Source: Desulfovibrio sp. (lineage in GTDB: Bacteria; Desulfobacterota; Desulfovibrionia; Desulfovibrionales; Desulfovibrionaceae). From it: a stretch of DNA of 32,565 bases. Below the pieces are notes generated by a model. The model saw only the letters and a list, made by a program, of their open reading frames with translations, had not been told where the DNA came from and ran no database searches. The DNA is taken from NCBI GenBank assembly GCA_031288535.1, contig JAITRF010000085.1:1-32565 (forward strand), read 5' to 3'. The position numbers and the translations under genes were made by a program. Below are positions 15,101 through 22,293 of the stretch, piece after piece (within the stretch, counting starts at the first letter, position 1; every line of letters begins with the position of its first letter).

Positions 15101-15286
15101 GATCGCCGCCTTGGTCTGGTCGTGGACCATCTGCTGGAACGGCAGGAAGTGGTGATCAAGCCTCTGGGCGCGTATCTCGGGGACATCAAGGGCATTTCCG
15201 GGGCCACGATAATGGGCGACGGTTCGGTGATTCTCATCCTCGATCCGCATGAAATCTACACCTTGGCCACTTCCAAGGCCGTATAG
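12140..15286 (+). CDS. cheA: Chemotaxis histidine kinase CheA with three Hpt-like domains
   Basis: Central chemotaxis kinase, 1048 residues (E. coli CheA has about 650). Hpt1 (about 5-110) has H50 in MHSLKGASGF. An Ala/Asp/Gly-rich acidic linker (about 135-215) follows. Hpt2 (about 245-350) has H285 in FHNLKGNSG. A third Hpt-like domain (about 405-510) has LATIQNCAGFMGL, with Ala446 where the His should be. A Pro/Ala-rich linker runs about 540-645. Then come the dimerisation helices (STIRVDHEKLDHLMNLIGEL), the ATPase with N box HLIRNSVDHGIEP near 770, G1 DDGNGIDP near 816 and G2 GRGVGMDVV near 870, and a C-terminal CheW-like domain (about 905-1045). No separate CheY-binding P2 is recognisable. 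The start overlaps the 38-codon ORF (ATGA). Confidence 0.96.
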   Translation: MSQEFMDPEILADFIIESKEHLETIEPNLLELEKAPDNLSLLNEIFRPMHSLKGASGFLGLNKINGLAHKAESVMDELRKGAMTVTSEIMDVILATTDLLRRMIENLETENSEGDVDTSEAVAALEAILAGETPSLQTGGGAEEVAETALSPAAASADVGDGVAPADEASADAGEGVAPAGASADEAADAGDGVAQADAGGRPATDGEHDGETAAARKRIDTETWLESRDKLPVYPLTSFGEPHLRDFMEEAKENVSNLSDGLLDLEKHPGGEAELVNDIFRYFHNLKGNSGIIAYHEMNSLTHEAETLLNSLRNNEREVSGPLVDLLLLSVDVIEALVFCIDPVAGTATPFDISELLERLRAAVAGEGISLPDSIFASEPKAQVALASAETSAPAASQSPVDGEDVKIFKSTVGQQFSHITEAIKGMRADGGNRDYADAMFRSLATIQNCAGFMGLDEIKVYAARTAGIVDKGRSAGVDFSMMADLLEQECFILRDLISPAIDDLLGKMDATAGAATPESAQVQGAASGAKTARPEEKKPEAVKEPAAPGPAKAAALAASVAKPAVSGAPGGAKPAPPAAPATSAPQPAAPAPAAKPVVQPAAPAAKPAAPAPATPATKPAAPAPATSAAKPAAPAAKPGGGEASAKVSSTIRVDHEKLDHLMNLIGELIINRNRYSMLARQLEETGSSVDVSTIAQNLTETTYSMARISDDLQDTIMKVRMVPVASVFSRFPRLVRDLSRKNGKEVELIVEGEDTELDKSVVEVIGDPLVHLIRNSVDHGIEPEAVRAERGKPLQGSVWLRAFYKGNSVAIEIEDDGNGIDPEVMRQVGVRKGIITPEEAKNLDDREAIELIFAPGFSSAAVITDISGRGVGMDVVRTNIKNLKGSINTVSEVGKGTKFTLSLPLTLAIIDALMVNVDDEIFAIPLDAVSETVKIEAERLTDVKGRKAVTLRGDVLGIISLAEFLGLHSRMGEDSLLNVVVIHDNDRRLGLVVDHLLERQEVVIKPLGAYLGDIKGISGATIMGDGSVILILDPHEIYTLATSKAV
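13900..14060 (+). repeat. Pro/Ala repeat tract coding the CheA linker
   Basis: Degenerate 24-48 bp units around GCCGGCAGCTCCCGCTCCCG, coding PAAPAPAT(S/P)A(A/T)KPAAPAPA-type repeats. They stay in frame and fall in the flexible linker before the dimerisation domain. Such tracts change length easily by slippage or recombination. Confidence 0.75.
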
Positions 15287-15354
15287 ATTGCGCGGGATTG
15301 CCGCAAAGCGAAGCCGCTTCGCCGCCAGGCGGGCATCTCAAGCGTAAATGCTCC
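15287..15354 (-). repeat. Structured intergenic repeat, copy E (5' half only)
   Basis: On the minus strand GGAGCATTTACGCTTGAGAT, then a hairpin region with GGCGGCGAAGC and CGGCAAT. It matches the 5' half of copies C and D; the 3' hairpin is missing. It lies between the convergent cheA and lysozyme-like genes, where it may help end transcription. Confidence 0.7.
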
Positions 15355-15373
15355 GGCGTCAGGATCCGGTATT

Positions 15374-16828
15374 CTACGGCAACATGTCAAGGGCTTCGCG
15401 CAGTTCCTGGCGCAGGCGGCTGCGTACCGCCGCCCGGACGTCCGGGGACGAGGAGGAGAACTGTCCGGCCCGTATGTTGTATATCTGGGTTATGAGCCTG
15501 CGTCCCTCGGTCTGGTCCGTGCGCCCGTTCTTGTCTTTTCCGTTTATCAGCCGCTCCTTGTTCACCGACCGCGCCGCCTGGCCGATTATGCGCGCGGCCC
15601 CTGCCGGGCCGTGCTGGACGGCGGTGCTGAAGAGCACTTCCCTGAAGGCCTGCGGCAGTTTTCGGAAGTTTATGCCTGTAGCCTTGGCTATGGCCTCCGT
15701 GGCCGGTTCGACGTGCGTGGCGCGGATGAAGTCGTTTTGCAGGCGTTCAAAGAGTGCCGGGGTTTCATCGGCGATCTTTCTCCATTCGGCCGGCATGCGT
15801 CCGGATTTCCCGCCGGTGTTCGCCGGTCCGGCGCTCAGGAGGCGTTTGGCCATCTCCGGGGCTTTTTCCCCGAGGTAACTCAGGAAACCGCGCATTGTTC
15901 CGGGACGCGAGGCAATCTGGAATTTGCCGTAGGAGGTGCCGCCCGTCCCGTCATAGCCTACGGCGGCGGCGCCTTCCTCGCCGGATTCGAATTTTGCGGC
16001 CAGCGCGCCCTCATCTTGCCCGCTGCCGGCAGCGGGCACGAAACGGTCCTCCTTTCCGGGAAAGCCTTGTCGGCGTTGCGTTGCCGTTTCCTGCGCGGGG
16101 GGTTCCGCAAGGCGCACGCTTTGGGCCTTTTTCCCGCGCGCCAAATCTGGCGCGGCTTCCAACAGGGGCGTTTCGCGATCTCCCGCTTTGCCGCCCACAG
16201 GGTCAAGCAGGGTCGCCTTGGTCTCGATACGTTGATTTTCGCCCGTCCTGTAGCCCAGGTCGTTCAGGGCGCGCTCGGCGTTTTTCGAGGCGAAGCCGCG
16301 GGTCAGAAAACTGTTCGGACCTCCGGAAAACGGTCCGCCGCGCAAGGTCAGTTGCGAAAAGTCGTCCGTCCGCCCGGTCACGAAGGCCGGCTGGGCCGGT
16401 TGCCCGCCCCGTTTCGCCTCCTGGGCGGGATTTGCGCCGTCGCCGGGAATTTTGCGCGTATCCGCCATGCCTATGTCGCCTCTGCCGGTTATGGGCTGTT
16501 CTCCGGGAATGCGCCGGACAAGTTGGGGAGGGCGCTTGAACGGTAAATTGTCGGGTAGGGGATTCCTGCCGGCCGGGCCGGTGTTTTCCCTGACAGGATT
16601 GGCAGCCGGGTAGGTCGGCCGGGGTGTGGAAATGGCGCCGGCAGCCGGGGTCAGGCCGGGGATGCGGGCGCCGTTCAACTGGGTCTTGTCCGCCCGGCTT
16701 TGCTCTCCGGGCAGAAAGGCGGCGAAATTTTCATCCCGGCGCTTTGCCAGACCGGATTTTCGCTTCAGATCCGCGAGATCCGGGTTTGTCGAACCTTGAA
16801 ACACCAAAGTCGGTCTGTTGGTCACCAT
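15374..16828 (-). CDS. Lysozyme-like protein with long disordered N-terminus
   Basis: A 484-residue protein. Residues 1 to about 285 are Pro/Gly/Arg-rich, without repeats or a signal peptide, and look disordered. The C-terminal part contains KFESGEEGAAAVGYDGTGGT followed by SYGKFQIASRPGTMRGFLSYL. The E-S-G...Y-G-K-F-Q-I pattern resembles the catalytic Glu and G(L/K)xQI motif of lysozyme/transglycosylase-like folds, so cleavage of peptidoglycan is a guess at fold level. ATG 16828 is chosen because GGGAGG stands four bases upstream; the GTG at 16861 has no such site. It is convergent with cheA and monocistronic. A secreted effector or a flagellum-associated muramidase are both possible. I do not recognise the exact family. 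Confidence 0.7.
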   Translation of the reverse strand: MVTNRPTLVFQGSTNPDLADLKRKSGLAKRRDENFAAFLPGEQSRADKTQLNGARIPGLTPAAGAISTPRPTYPAANPVRENTGPAGRNPLPDNLPFKRPPQLVRRIPGEQPITGRGDIGMADTRKIPGDGANPAQEAKRGGQPAQPAFVTGRTDDFSQLTLRGGPFSGGPNSFLTRGFASKNAERALNDLGYRTGENQRIETKATLLDPVGGKAGDRETPLLEAAPDLARGKKAQSVRLAEPPAQETATQRRQGFPGKEDRFVPAAGSGQDEGALAAKFESGEEGAAAVGYDGTGGTSYGKFQIASRPGTMRGFLSYLGEKAPEMAKRLLSAGPANTGGKSGRMPAEWRKIADETPALFERLQNDFIRATHVEPATEAIAKATGINFRKLPQAFREVLFSTAVQHGPAGAARIIGQAARSVNKERLINGKDKNGRTDQTEGRRLITQIYNIRAGQFSSSSPDVRAAVRSRLRQELREALDMLP

Positions 16829-16863
16829 GTTGCCTCCCGCGCCGCTTTTGCTGTCTTCCACGG

Positions 16864-16905
16864 CAGTTTGCGCTTGAGATTGTCGCTAAGGGGCGCGCAA
16901 GACTT
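16864..16905 (+). repeat. Structured intergenic repeat, copy F (fragment)
   Basis: CAGTTTGCGCTTGAGATTGT followed by CGCTAAGGGGCGCGCAAG. It matches the first 30-40 bases of the repeat, closest to copies A and B; the rest is absent. Confidence 0.55.
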
Positions 16906-17215
16906 TAAGCAAAGGCCGTGCCTGACTTTATTTATCAAGTATGATCAAGATATTAAAGAAAATCTAGAGCTGTTTTCCGCCCATGCCTCCGTGGGGAGTC
17001 AGGATTTTGAATGCGGATCGACGCAGGGTAATCTATTGGAACATTACGGAAGCGCTGATTAATTGGGGCTCCGCCCCAAACCCCGCCGGGAGAGCGTCAG
17101 CCGTAGGCGAGGTTTCGAGCCGTACGGATGACGACAGCAGCGATAATGATTTCCCCCGCACCCCCTCGATAGTAACTTGTTGAAATATCTATTGGATATA
17201 TAGGAGGCAAAGCCA

Positions 17216-17265
17216 TCTCAAAAATAAATCAGTGTTTTCTTCTCAAAAATAAATCAGTGTTTCCT
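17216..17265 (+). repeat. 25 bp tandem repeat, two units
   Basis: TCTCAAAAATAAATCAGTGT-TTTCT (17216-17240) and the same unit ending TTCCT (17241-17265), 24 of 25 identical. It is AT-rich in a GC-rich region and lies about 190 bp before the promoter of the solute-binding protein. Confidence 0.9.
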
Positions 17266-17454
17266 TACAGCTGTATCGCGTTCAAACGGGTTTGAATGCG
17301 GAAAGGCTCGCCGTTTCGGCGCGTTACGGAGGCATTCGATGCCGCATGCGCCTGCGCGGCGGGCTGAAGGCGAAGCCTTCAACCGATGCCGATTCGCTCC
17401 CTGTTTGCCGCGACTTGGTATGAATTTCCGGGTTGTTTTCCGATTTGCCCGAAT

Positions 17455-17483
17455 TGACTTCACAGGCGGGGGCTAGTACCATA
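17455..17483 (+). promoter_or_regulatory. Candidate sigma70 promoter of the solute-binding protein/RSH operon
   Basis: TTGACT, a 17 nt spacer ending GGGGGCTAG, then TACCAT. The -35 is a 5/6 match and the -10 a 4/6 match, about 85 bp upstream of ATG 17566. Confidence 0.5.
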
Positions 17484-17524
17484 TACCACTTAACACTGCG
17501 CATTCGTTTCGTTTTCAAGTGGTA
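17484..17524 (+). promoter_or_regulatory. Inverted repeat, possible operator
   Basis: TACCACTT (17484-17491) and AAGTGGTA (17517-17524), perfect 8 bp arms separated by 25 nt. They lie just downstream of the predicted -10, so they would sit at the transcription start or in the 5' leader; an operator or an RNA stem are both possible. Confidence 0.45.
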
Positions 17525-17565
17525 AGATAGCACGGAAAAAAACCTGGTCTTACGGAGAGTTTCCC

Positions 17566-19215
17566 ATGTCCGGAACTGCCGGCGGGCGCGCGGCGCGCGG
17601 CCTTTGTTTCTTGTTTCTTTTTTTTGCCCCGGCTTTCCTTTGCCTGGCCGGGCGCGCCATGGCCGAAGAAACAGGCGCGGAGCAGACCCCGGTTTACGGC
17701 GACACAAGAATCAGCGCCATGATCGGGGAACCTTCTAACCTTGTCCCCTATCTTTCCTCCGACAGTTCCTCCAGCGAGGTCGCCGGGCATTTCTACATCG
17801 CCCCCCTCAAATACGATCGGGATTTGCAGGTCATCCCCTATGCCGCGGAAAGCTTTTCGGTCCTGGAGGAAGGCAGGCGTCTGCGCTTTACCCTCAAAAA
17901 AGGCATATTCTGGCGGGACGGGGTGGAAGTGACGGCGGACGACGCGGAATTCACCTACAGAATGATGACCGACCCCGGCACGCCCACCGCTTATGCCGGT
18001 GATTTCATGATTATCAAGGAATTCAGAAAACTGGACCGCTACAGTTTCGAGGCGGTCTACGAAAAGCCCTTTCCCCGCTCCCTGAATACCTGGATGGGGG
18101 CGCTTCTGCCCAAACACGCCCTTGATGGCCGGGATCTGCGCAACACGCCCCTGATCCGCAAGCCCTTGAGCTGCGGTCCCTACTTCCTGAGCGAATGGGA
18201 GCCGGGGGCCAAACTGACCTTGAACGCCAACCCGGATTATTTCCTGGGCCGCCCCTATATCGACCGCCTGCTCTACCGCATCATTCCGGATGTGACCACG
18301 ATGTTTCTGGAGCTCAAAGCGGGAAAACTGGACGTGATGGGGTCGCTTACCGGTTTGCAGTACAGCCGGCAGGCCCCGGAACCTGCCTTCCAAAAAGAGT
18401 TCGCCACCTACCGCACCCTGGCTTCGGCTTACACCTATATGGGCTATAACCTGAAAAGCCCGCTCTTTTCCGATGTGCGCGTGCGCCGGGCCATCGCCCA
18501 TGCCATAAACAAGGCGGACATCATAAAGATGGCCCTTCTCGGCCAGGGAGAGCCGACCATCGGTCCCTACAAGCCGGACGCATGGGCGTACAACCACGAG
18601 ATAGGCGACTATGCCCACGACCCGGAGAAAGCCTTGTCCCTGCTTGCCGAGGCCGGTTGGAAGCCGGGACGGGGGGGACTTTTGGAAAAGGACGGGCGGT
18701 CTTTTTCCTTTACCCTGCTTACCAACCAGGGCAACGAGCAGCGCGTGAAAACCGCGATCATCATCCAAAGCCAGTTGAAAGCCGTGGGCATTGAGGTCAA
18801 AATCCGCACCGTGGAATGGGCCGCCTTTCTCAAACAATTCGTGATGCCCGGTTATTTCGATGCGATCATTCTCGGCTGGACCCTGCCCCATGACCCGGAC
18901 GGCTATGACGTGTGGCATTCCTCGCGCCGCGAGGGCGGGCTCAATTTTATCGGCTACGCGGACGCCGAAGCCGACGCCTGTCTCGAGGCGGCCCGATCCA
19001 CCCTGGATCAGGCCGTGCGCAAGAGATACTACGACCGCTTTCAGGAAATACTGCACAGAGACCAGCCCTATTGTTTCCTCTACGTACCCTATGACATATC
19101 TGCCGTGCAAAGGCGTTTTCGGGGCGTCGACCCCGCCCCGGCCGGCATATTCCACAATACCGAGCGATGGTGGGCGCCTCTTGACGAACAGCGATACAGG
19201 ATAAGCGCGGGATGA
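17566..19215 (+). CDS. Family 5 extracellular solute-binding protein (peptide/nickel type)
   Basis: Periplasmic ligand receptor of an ABC importer. The Sec signal peptide is about 1-33 (basic start, hydrophobic 12-28, AMA before EETGAEQ), with no lipobox. The mature part has the SBP_bac_5 landmarks: NLVPYLSSDSSS, LRFTLKKGIFWRDGVEVTADDAEFTY-type motif near 105-130, GPYFLSEWEPG near 204, LELKAGKLDVMG near 247 and DVRVRRAIAHAINKADII near 305. The 549 residues are typical. No permease or ATPase is adjacent; the OppD-like ATPase at position 1 is 16 kb away. The TGA stop overlaps the ATG of the RelA/SpoT gene (ATGA 19212-19215), so the two are co-translated. ATG 17566 is preceded by GGAGAG. Confidence 0.94.
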   Translation: MSGTAGGRAARGLCFLFLFFAPAFLCLAGRAMAEETGAEQTPVYGDTRISAMIGEPSNLVPYLSSDSSSSEVAGHFYIAPLKYDRDLQVIPYAAESFSVLEEGRRLRFTLKKGIFWRDGVEVTADDAEFTYRMMTDPGTPTAYAGDFMIIKEFRKLDRYSFEAVYEKPFPRSLNTWMGALLPKHALDGRDLRNTPLIRKPLSCGPYFLSEWEPGAKLTLNANPDYFLGRPYIDRLLYRIIPDVTTMFLELKAGKLDVMGSLTGLQYSRQAPEPAFQKEFATYRTLASAYTYMGYNLKSPLFSDVRVRRAIAHAINKADIIKMALLGQGEPTIGPYKPDAWAYNHEIGDYAHDPEKALSLLAEAGWKPGRGGLLEKDGRSFSFTLLTNQGNEQRVKTAIIIQSQLKAVGIEVKIRTVEWAAFLKQFVMPGYFDAIILGWTLPHDPDGYDVWHSSRREGGLNFIGYADAEADACLEAARSTLDQAVRKRYYDRFQEILHRDQPYCFLYVPYDISAVQRRFRGVDPAPAGIFHNTERWWAPLDEQRYRISAG

Positions 19216-21371
19216 TCCGCATTCAGGACATATTGGACAAGGTGGGCGAATACCACGGTCCGGAGCAGGTCGATCTGGTTCGCAAGGCCTATGTCTACGC
19301 CGCCGCCGCCCATGCCGGGCAAGTGCGTCTTTCCGGAGAACCCTATCTTTCGCACCCCTTGGCCGTCGCCCACACCCTGGCCTCCATGCGCATGGACGGC
19401 TCCACGGTGGCCGCGGGCTTTCTGCACGACACCGTGGAGGACACGAAGGTCAGCAGCGCGGACATCAGGGAGAATTTCGGCGAGGACGTGGCCTCCCTGG
19501 TAGACGGGCTGACCAAAATCAGCATGCTCAATTTCGACAGCAAGGAGGCGCAGCAGGCGGAAAACATCCGCAAGATGCTCCTGGCCATGAACGAGGACCT
19601 GCGCGTGATTTTCATCAAGCTCGCGGACCGCCTGCACAACATGCGCACCCTGGAGTACATGAAGCCGGACAAGCAGCGGCGCATCTCCCAGGAGACGATG
19701 GACATCTACGCCTCGCTCGCCAACCGCCTGGGTCTGCACCGGATCAAGCTCGAACTCGAGGATTTGAGCTTCCGTTACCTGCATCCGGATTCGTACAGAC
19801 ATATTGCGGACTGGATCGAAAGGCATCAGGCGGACGACGCCGAGTATATTCAGGATGTGATCCGCATCTTTCAGGACGTCCTTAAGCGCAATCGCCTAAA
19901 GGCGCGCATCAAGGGCCGGATCAAGCAGATATACAGCATATTCCGCAAAATGACCGCCCAGAATCTTTCCCTGGACGAGATGCACGACATCATCGCCTTC
20001 AGGGCCGTAGTGCCGGAAACCAAGGACTGCTACGCGGTGTTGGGTCTGGCGCACGCCACCTGGAAACCCGTGCCCGGCCGCTTCAAGGATTACATATCCA
20101 TGCCCAAGGCCAACATGTACCAGAGCCTGCACACGACGGTCATCGGGCCGAAGGGCGAGCGCATGGAAATCCAGATCCGCAGCGAGGAGATGGACAACCT
20201 GGCAGAGAACGGAGTGGCCTCGCACTGGCTTTACAAGGAAGGGGGACGCATCAAGGCCAGGGACGTGAAGGAATTCAACTGGCTGCGGGAGATGCTGGAC
20301 TGGAGCAGGCTTGAGGACAATTCCCGGGAATTTATGCGATCCCTGCGCTTCGGCCTGTTCAAGGACGAAATTTATGTCTTCACCCCGCGCGGGAAGGTGA
20401 TGGAGTTGCCGGAAAACGCCACACCGGTGGACTTCGCCTACCAGGTGCACACGGAGATCGGGGACCATTGCGCCGGGGCGAAGGTGAACGGACGGCTCGT
20501 GCCTCTGTCCACCCTCCTGAAAAGCGGGGATGCGGTAGAGATCATCGCCGCTCCAAACCATCATCCCAGCAGGGACTGGCTGAAATTCGTCAAGACCGCC
20601 AAAGCGCGAACACGCATCCAGAACTATATCCGCACCGAGGAACGGGCGCGCAGCATTTCTCTCGGCCGGGAGATGCTGGAAAAACAGGGGCGCAAGCTGG
20701 GGGTGAACGTCATAAAGGCCGTCAAGGACGGGTCCCTGTTACAGTGCGCGCTTGGTCTTAATTTCAAGGACGTTGACACCCTGCTTTCGGCCGTGGGCTA
20801 TGCCAGGATCACCCCGCGCCGCGCCCTGCATCTGCTTTTGCCAAAGACCGGGGAGCCGCAAAAGGAAGAGGAGAAGGCCGAGACAAGGCCCTCGCCTGGA
20901 CCGGGAGGCGGCAAGGCCGACAGCGTGGTCATCAAGGGCGTGGACGATATGCTGGTACGTTTTGCCAAGTGCTGCAACCCGGTGCCGGGCGACGCCATCA
21001 TCGGCTACATCAGCAGGGGCCGGGGCGTGGCCGTGCACACCGCCGACTGCCCCACCATAAGCCAGATGGAGCCGGAACGTCTTTTGTCCGTCTATTGGGA
21101 AGGCGGGGACGAAGCCCAGCCTTTCCCGGCCCGCATCCGCATTCTCTGTAAAAACGAACGTGGCGCCCTGGCCAGGATCGCCGCGGTCCTGGAGGACGCC
21201 AGGGTGAACATCGATTCCGGTTCTTTCCGCTCCGGCATAGACGGGCGCACGGAAATAGAAATGCTGATCGAGGTCGCCGATATCGCCCAGCTTCTCTTGA
21301 CTTTGGACCGCCTGCACAAGCTGGACGCCGTGCTTGAGGTTTCGCGCATGACGGCGGCGGGCGCGTGCTGA
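19212..21371 (+). CDS. relA: Bifunctional (p)ppGpp synthetase/hydrolase, RelA/SpoT homologue
   Basis: Makes and breaks the alarmone (p)ppGpp. The HD hydrolase domain (about 25-150) has the intact metal-site residues H34, H48 and H72-D73 (FLHDTVEDT). The synthetase domain (about 215-340) has GRIKQIYSIFRKM, DIIAFR and EIQIRS. Its RFKD motif near 290 is the form found in bifunctional enzymes rather than the ExDD of monofunctional RelA. A TGS domain (about 385-445), a Cys-containing zinc-finger/RIS region (FAKCCNPVPGD...HTADCP, about 583-614) and an ACT domain (about 640-712) follow. The 719 residues are ordinary for Rel. It starts inside the stop of the solute-binding protein gene and ends at a strong hairpin. 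Confidence 0.96.
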   Translation: MIRIQDILDKVGEYHGPEQVDLVRKAYVYAAAAHAGQVRLSGEPYLSHPLAVAHTLASMRMDGSTVAAGFLHDTVEDTKVSSADIRENFGEDVASLVDGLTKISMLNFDSKEAQQAENIRKMLLAMNEDLRVIFIKLADRLHNMRTLEYMKPDKQRRISQETMDIYASLANRLGLHRIKLELEDLSFRYLHPDSYRHIADWIERHQADDAEYIQDVIRIFQDVLKRNRLKARIKGRIKQIYSIFRKMTAQNLSLDEMHDIIAFRAVVPETKDCYAVLGLAHATWKPVPGRFKDYISMPKANMYQSLHTTVIGPKGERMEIQIRSEEMDNLAENGVASHWLYKEGGRIKARDVKEFNWLREMLDWSRLEDNSREFMRSLRFGLFKDEIYVFTPRGKVMELPENATPVDFAYQVHTEIGDHCAGAKVNGRLVPLSTLLKSGDAVEIIAAPNHHPSRDWLKFVKTAKARTRIQNYIRTEERARSISLGREMLEKQGRKLGVNVIKAVKDGSLLQCALGLNFKDVDTLLSAVGYARITPRRALHLLLPKTGEPQKEEEKAETRPSPGPGGGKADSVVIKGVDDMLVRFAKCCNPVPGDAIIGYISRGRGVAVHTADCPTISQMEPERLLSVYWEGGDEAQPFPARIRILCKNERGALARIAAVLEDARVNIDSGSFRSGIDGRTEIEMLIEVADIAQLLLTLDRLHKLDAVLEVSRMTAAGAC

Positions 21372-21377
21372 TACTGT

Positions 21378-21410
21378 CGTTTCCGGGCGCAAACTTTGCG
21401 CCCGGAAACG
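21378..21410. terminator. Strong hairpin between convergent relA and hsp20
   Basis: CGTTTCCGGGCGCAAA, one base, TTTGCGCCCGGAAACG: a perfect 16 bp inverted repeat placed 7 nt from each gene's stop. There is no T-run on either side. It is a likely bidirectional terminator or mRNA 3' stabiliser. Confidence 0.75.
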
Positions 21411-21417
21411 AGGGTGG

Positions 21418-21948
21418 TTATTTCTTGTTCACGGCGATGGTGCGCGCGGTCGCCTTTTCCGGTTCCTTGCGCGGCAGGACAATGGTAAGAACCCCGTTTT
21501 TGTGTTCGGCGCTTACGGCCTCTTCGTCCGCGTCCTCCGGCATGGACAGGGTGCGGGTGAAGCTCCCGTACGTGCGCTCCGTATAGTAGCCGCGCGCGCT
21601 CTCTTCGCCTTCGGCCTCCCTGACTGCCGTTTCTTCGCGTTTTTCTCCCTTTATTACCAGTTCATTGTCTTTTATTTCCACTGTGATGTCGTTTTCGTCA
21701 ATCCCGGCCAGTTCAACATTAATGACATATTTGTCTTTTTCCCCGTGAATGTCGAGCGCGGGACGGAACGCCCCACTTACATAGTTCGGCACATTGGCGT
21801 TATGCAGGGATAACCCGTCGAGAAGCACGTCAAAAAGCCGATCCAAACCGGTAAAACGCGAAAAATCCGGAATATTTGAAACGGCTGACGGCGTCATAAG
21901 ACCGTTTCTCCAAACTCTCTTGGGTGAAGTAATGGCTATGGCTTTCAT
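21418..21948 (-). CDS. Small heat-shock protein, Hsp20/alpha-crystallin family
   Basis: ATP-independent holdase chaperone of 176 residues. N-terminal arm about 1-60; alpha-crystallin domain about 62-158 with PALDIHGEKDKYVINVELAG, a TVEIKDNELVIKGEK strand pair, YYTERTYGSFTRTLSMPEDAD and the closing A-x-x-x-NGVLTIVLPR signature. The C-terminal tail lacks a clean I-x-I/V motif (it reads ARTIAVNKK, I-A-V). ATG 21948 follows AAAGGAGGG with a 6-7 nt gap, an excellent site. It is a single gene. Confidence 0.95.
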   Translation of the reverse strand: MKAIAITSPKRVWRNGLMTPSAVSNIPDFSRFTGLDRLFDVLLDGLSLHNANVPNYVSGAFRPALDIHGEKDKYVINVELAGIDENDITVEIKDNELVIKGEKREETAVREAEGEESARGYYTERTYGSFTRTLSMPEDADEEAVSAEHKNGVLTIVLPRKEPEKATARTIAVNKK

Positions 21949-21977
21949 GTTTAACCCTCCTTTGTGCTTGTTGCATA

Positions 21978-22008
21978 ACAGATAAATTCTGGTTCGCCAT
22001 AGTCAAGG
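21978..22008 (-). promoter_or_regulatory. Candidate hsp20 promoter
   Basis: On the minus strand CCCCTTGACT followed after 16 nt by TATCTG, 40-50 bp before the ribosome site. It resembles sigma70 (TTGACT) more than sigma32; no CIRCE element is visible. Confidence 0.35.
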
Positions 22009-22054
22009 GGAAAAAGTGAAAATTTTGGGCGTCGGATTTTGGGAGAGCAGTCCT

Positions 22055-22088
22055 GTCAGGTATCCCCGGCAAAACCGGGATACCTGAC
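22055..22088. other. Strong hairpin upstream of hsp20
   Basis: GTCAGGTATCCC(C)GG pairs with CCGGGATACCTGAC around AAAA, a 14 bp stem with one bulged C. It is 107 nt upstream of hsp20 and 206 nt downstream of the DUF169-like gene, both on the minus strand. No T-run follows, so its role (terminator, attenuator or mobile-hairpin scar) is open. The rest of this 345 bp gap (21949-22293) shows no gene. Confidence 0.6.
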
Positions 22089-22293
22089 TCCATGCTGATT
22101 TGAAATGCGAATAATTCCAATTTGAAATTTGTGGGAACCTCTACAAACCAGGATTTTTGTTTTCCGGCAAGGAAGGCGAGTTTCGACAAGGGGGAGTATA
22201 TTCAACCCGTTGGCGAAAGAGGCCTGACGCCGTCAGGGGGCAAAAAGACGGTTTATCGAAGTTCCCTTGGATAAGACGGCTTTCGACAAGACG

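Larger units (their letters stand above)
16829..17565. other. 737 bp intergenic region
   Basis: Divergent region between the lysozyme-like gene and the solute-binding protein. It holds a repeat fragment (copy F), a GGGGCTCCGCCCC hairpin near 17067, a 25 bp tandem repeat (17216-17265), the palindrome TTCAAAC-GG-GTTTGAA (17281-17296), a TGAAGGC-GAA-GCCTTCA hairpin (17365-17381), and a promoter with an inverted repeat near 17455-17524. I see no convincing gene. Confidence 0.7.

Noticed and set aside
14204..15250. Minus-strand 348-codon open frame inside cheA
   Set aside because: Antisense to the CheA kinase core; His/Asp-rich shadow without a ribosome site.
17216..17265. Start of a CRISPR array
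   Set aside because: Two directly adjacent 25 bp units without spacers and no cas genes; a plain tandem repeat.
17515..19155. Minus-strand 546-codon open frame
   Set aside because: Antisense to the solute-binding protein, which has a signal peptide, family motifs and a ribosome site.
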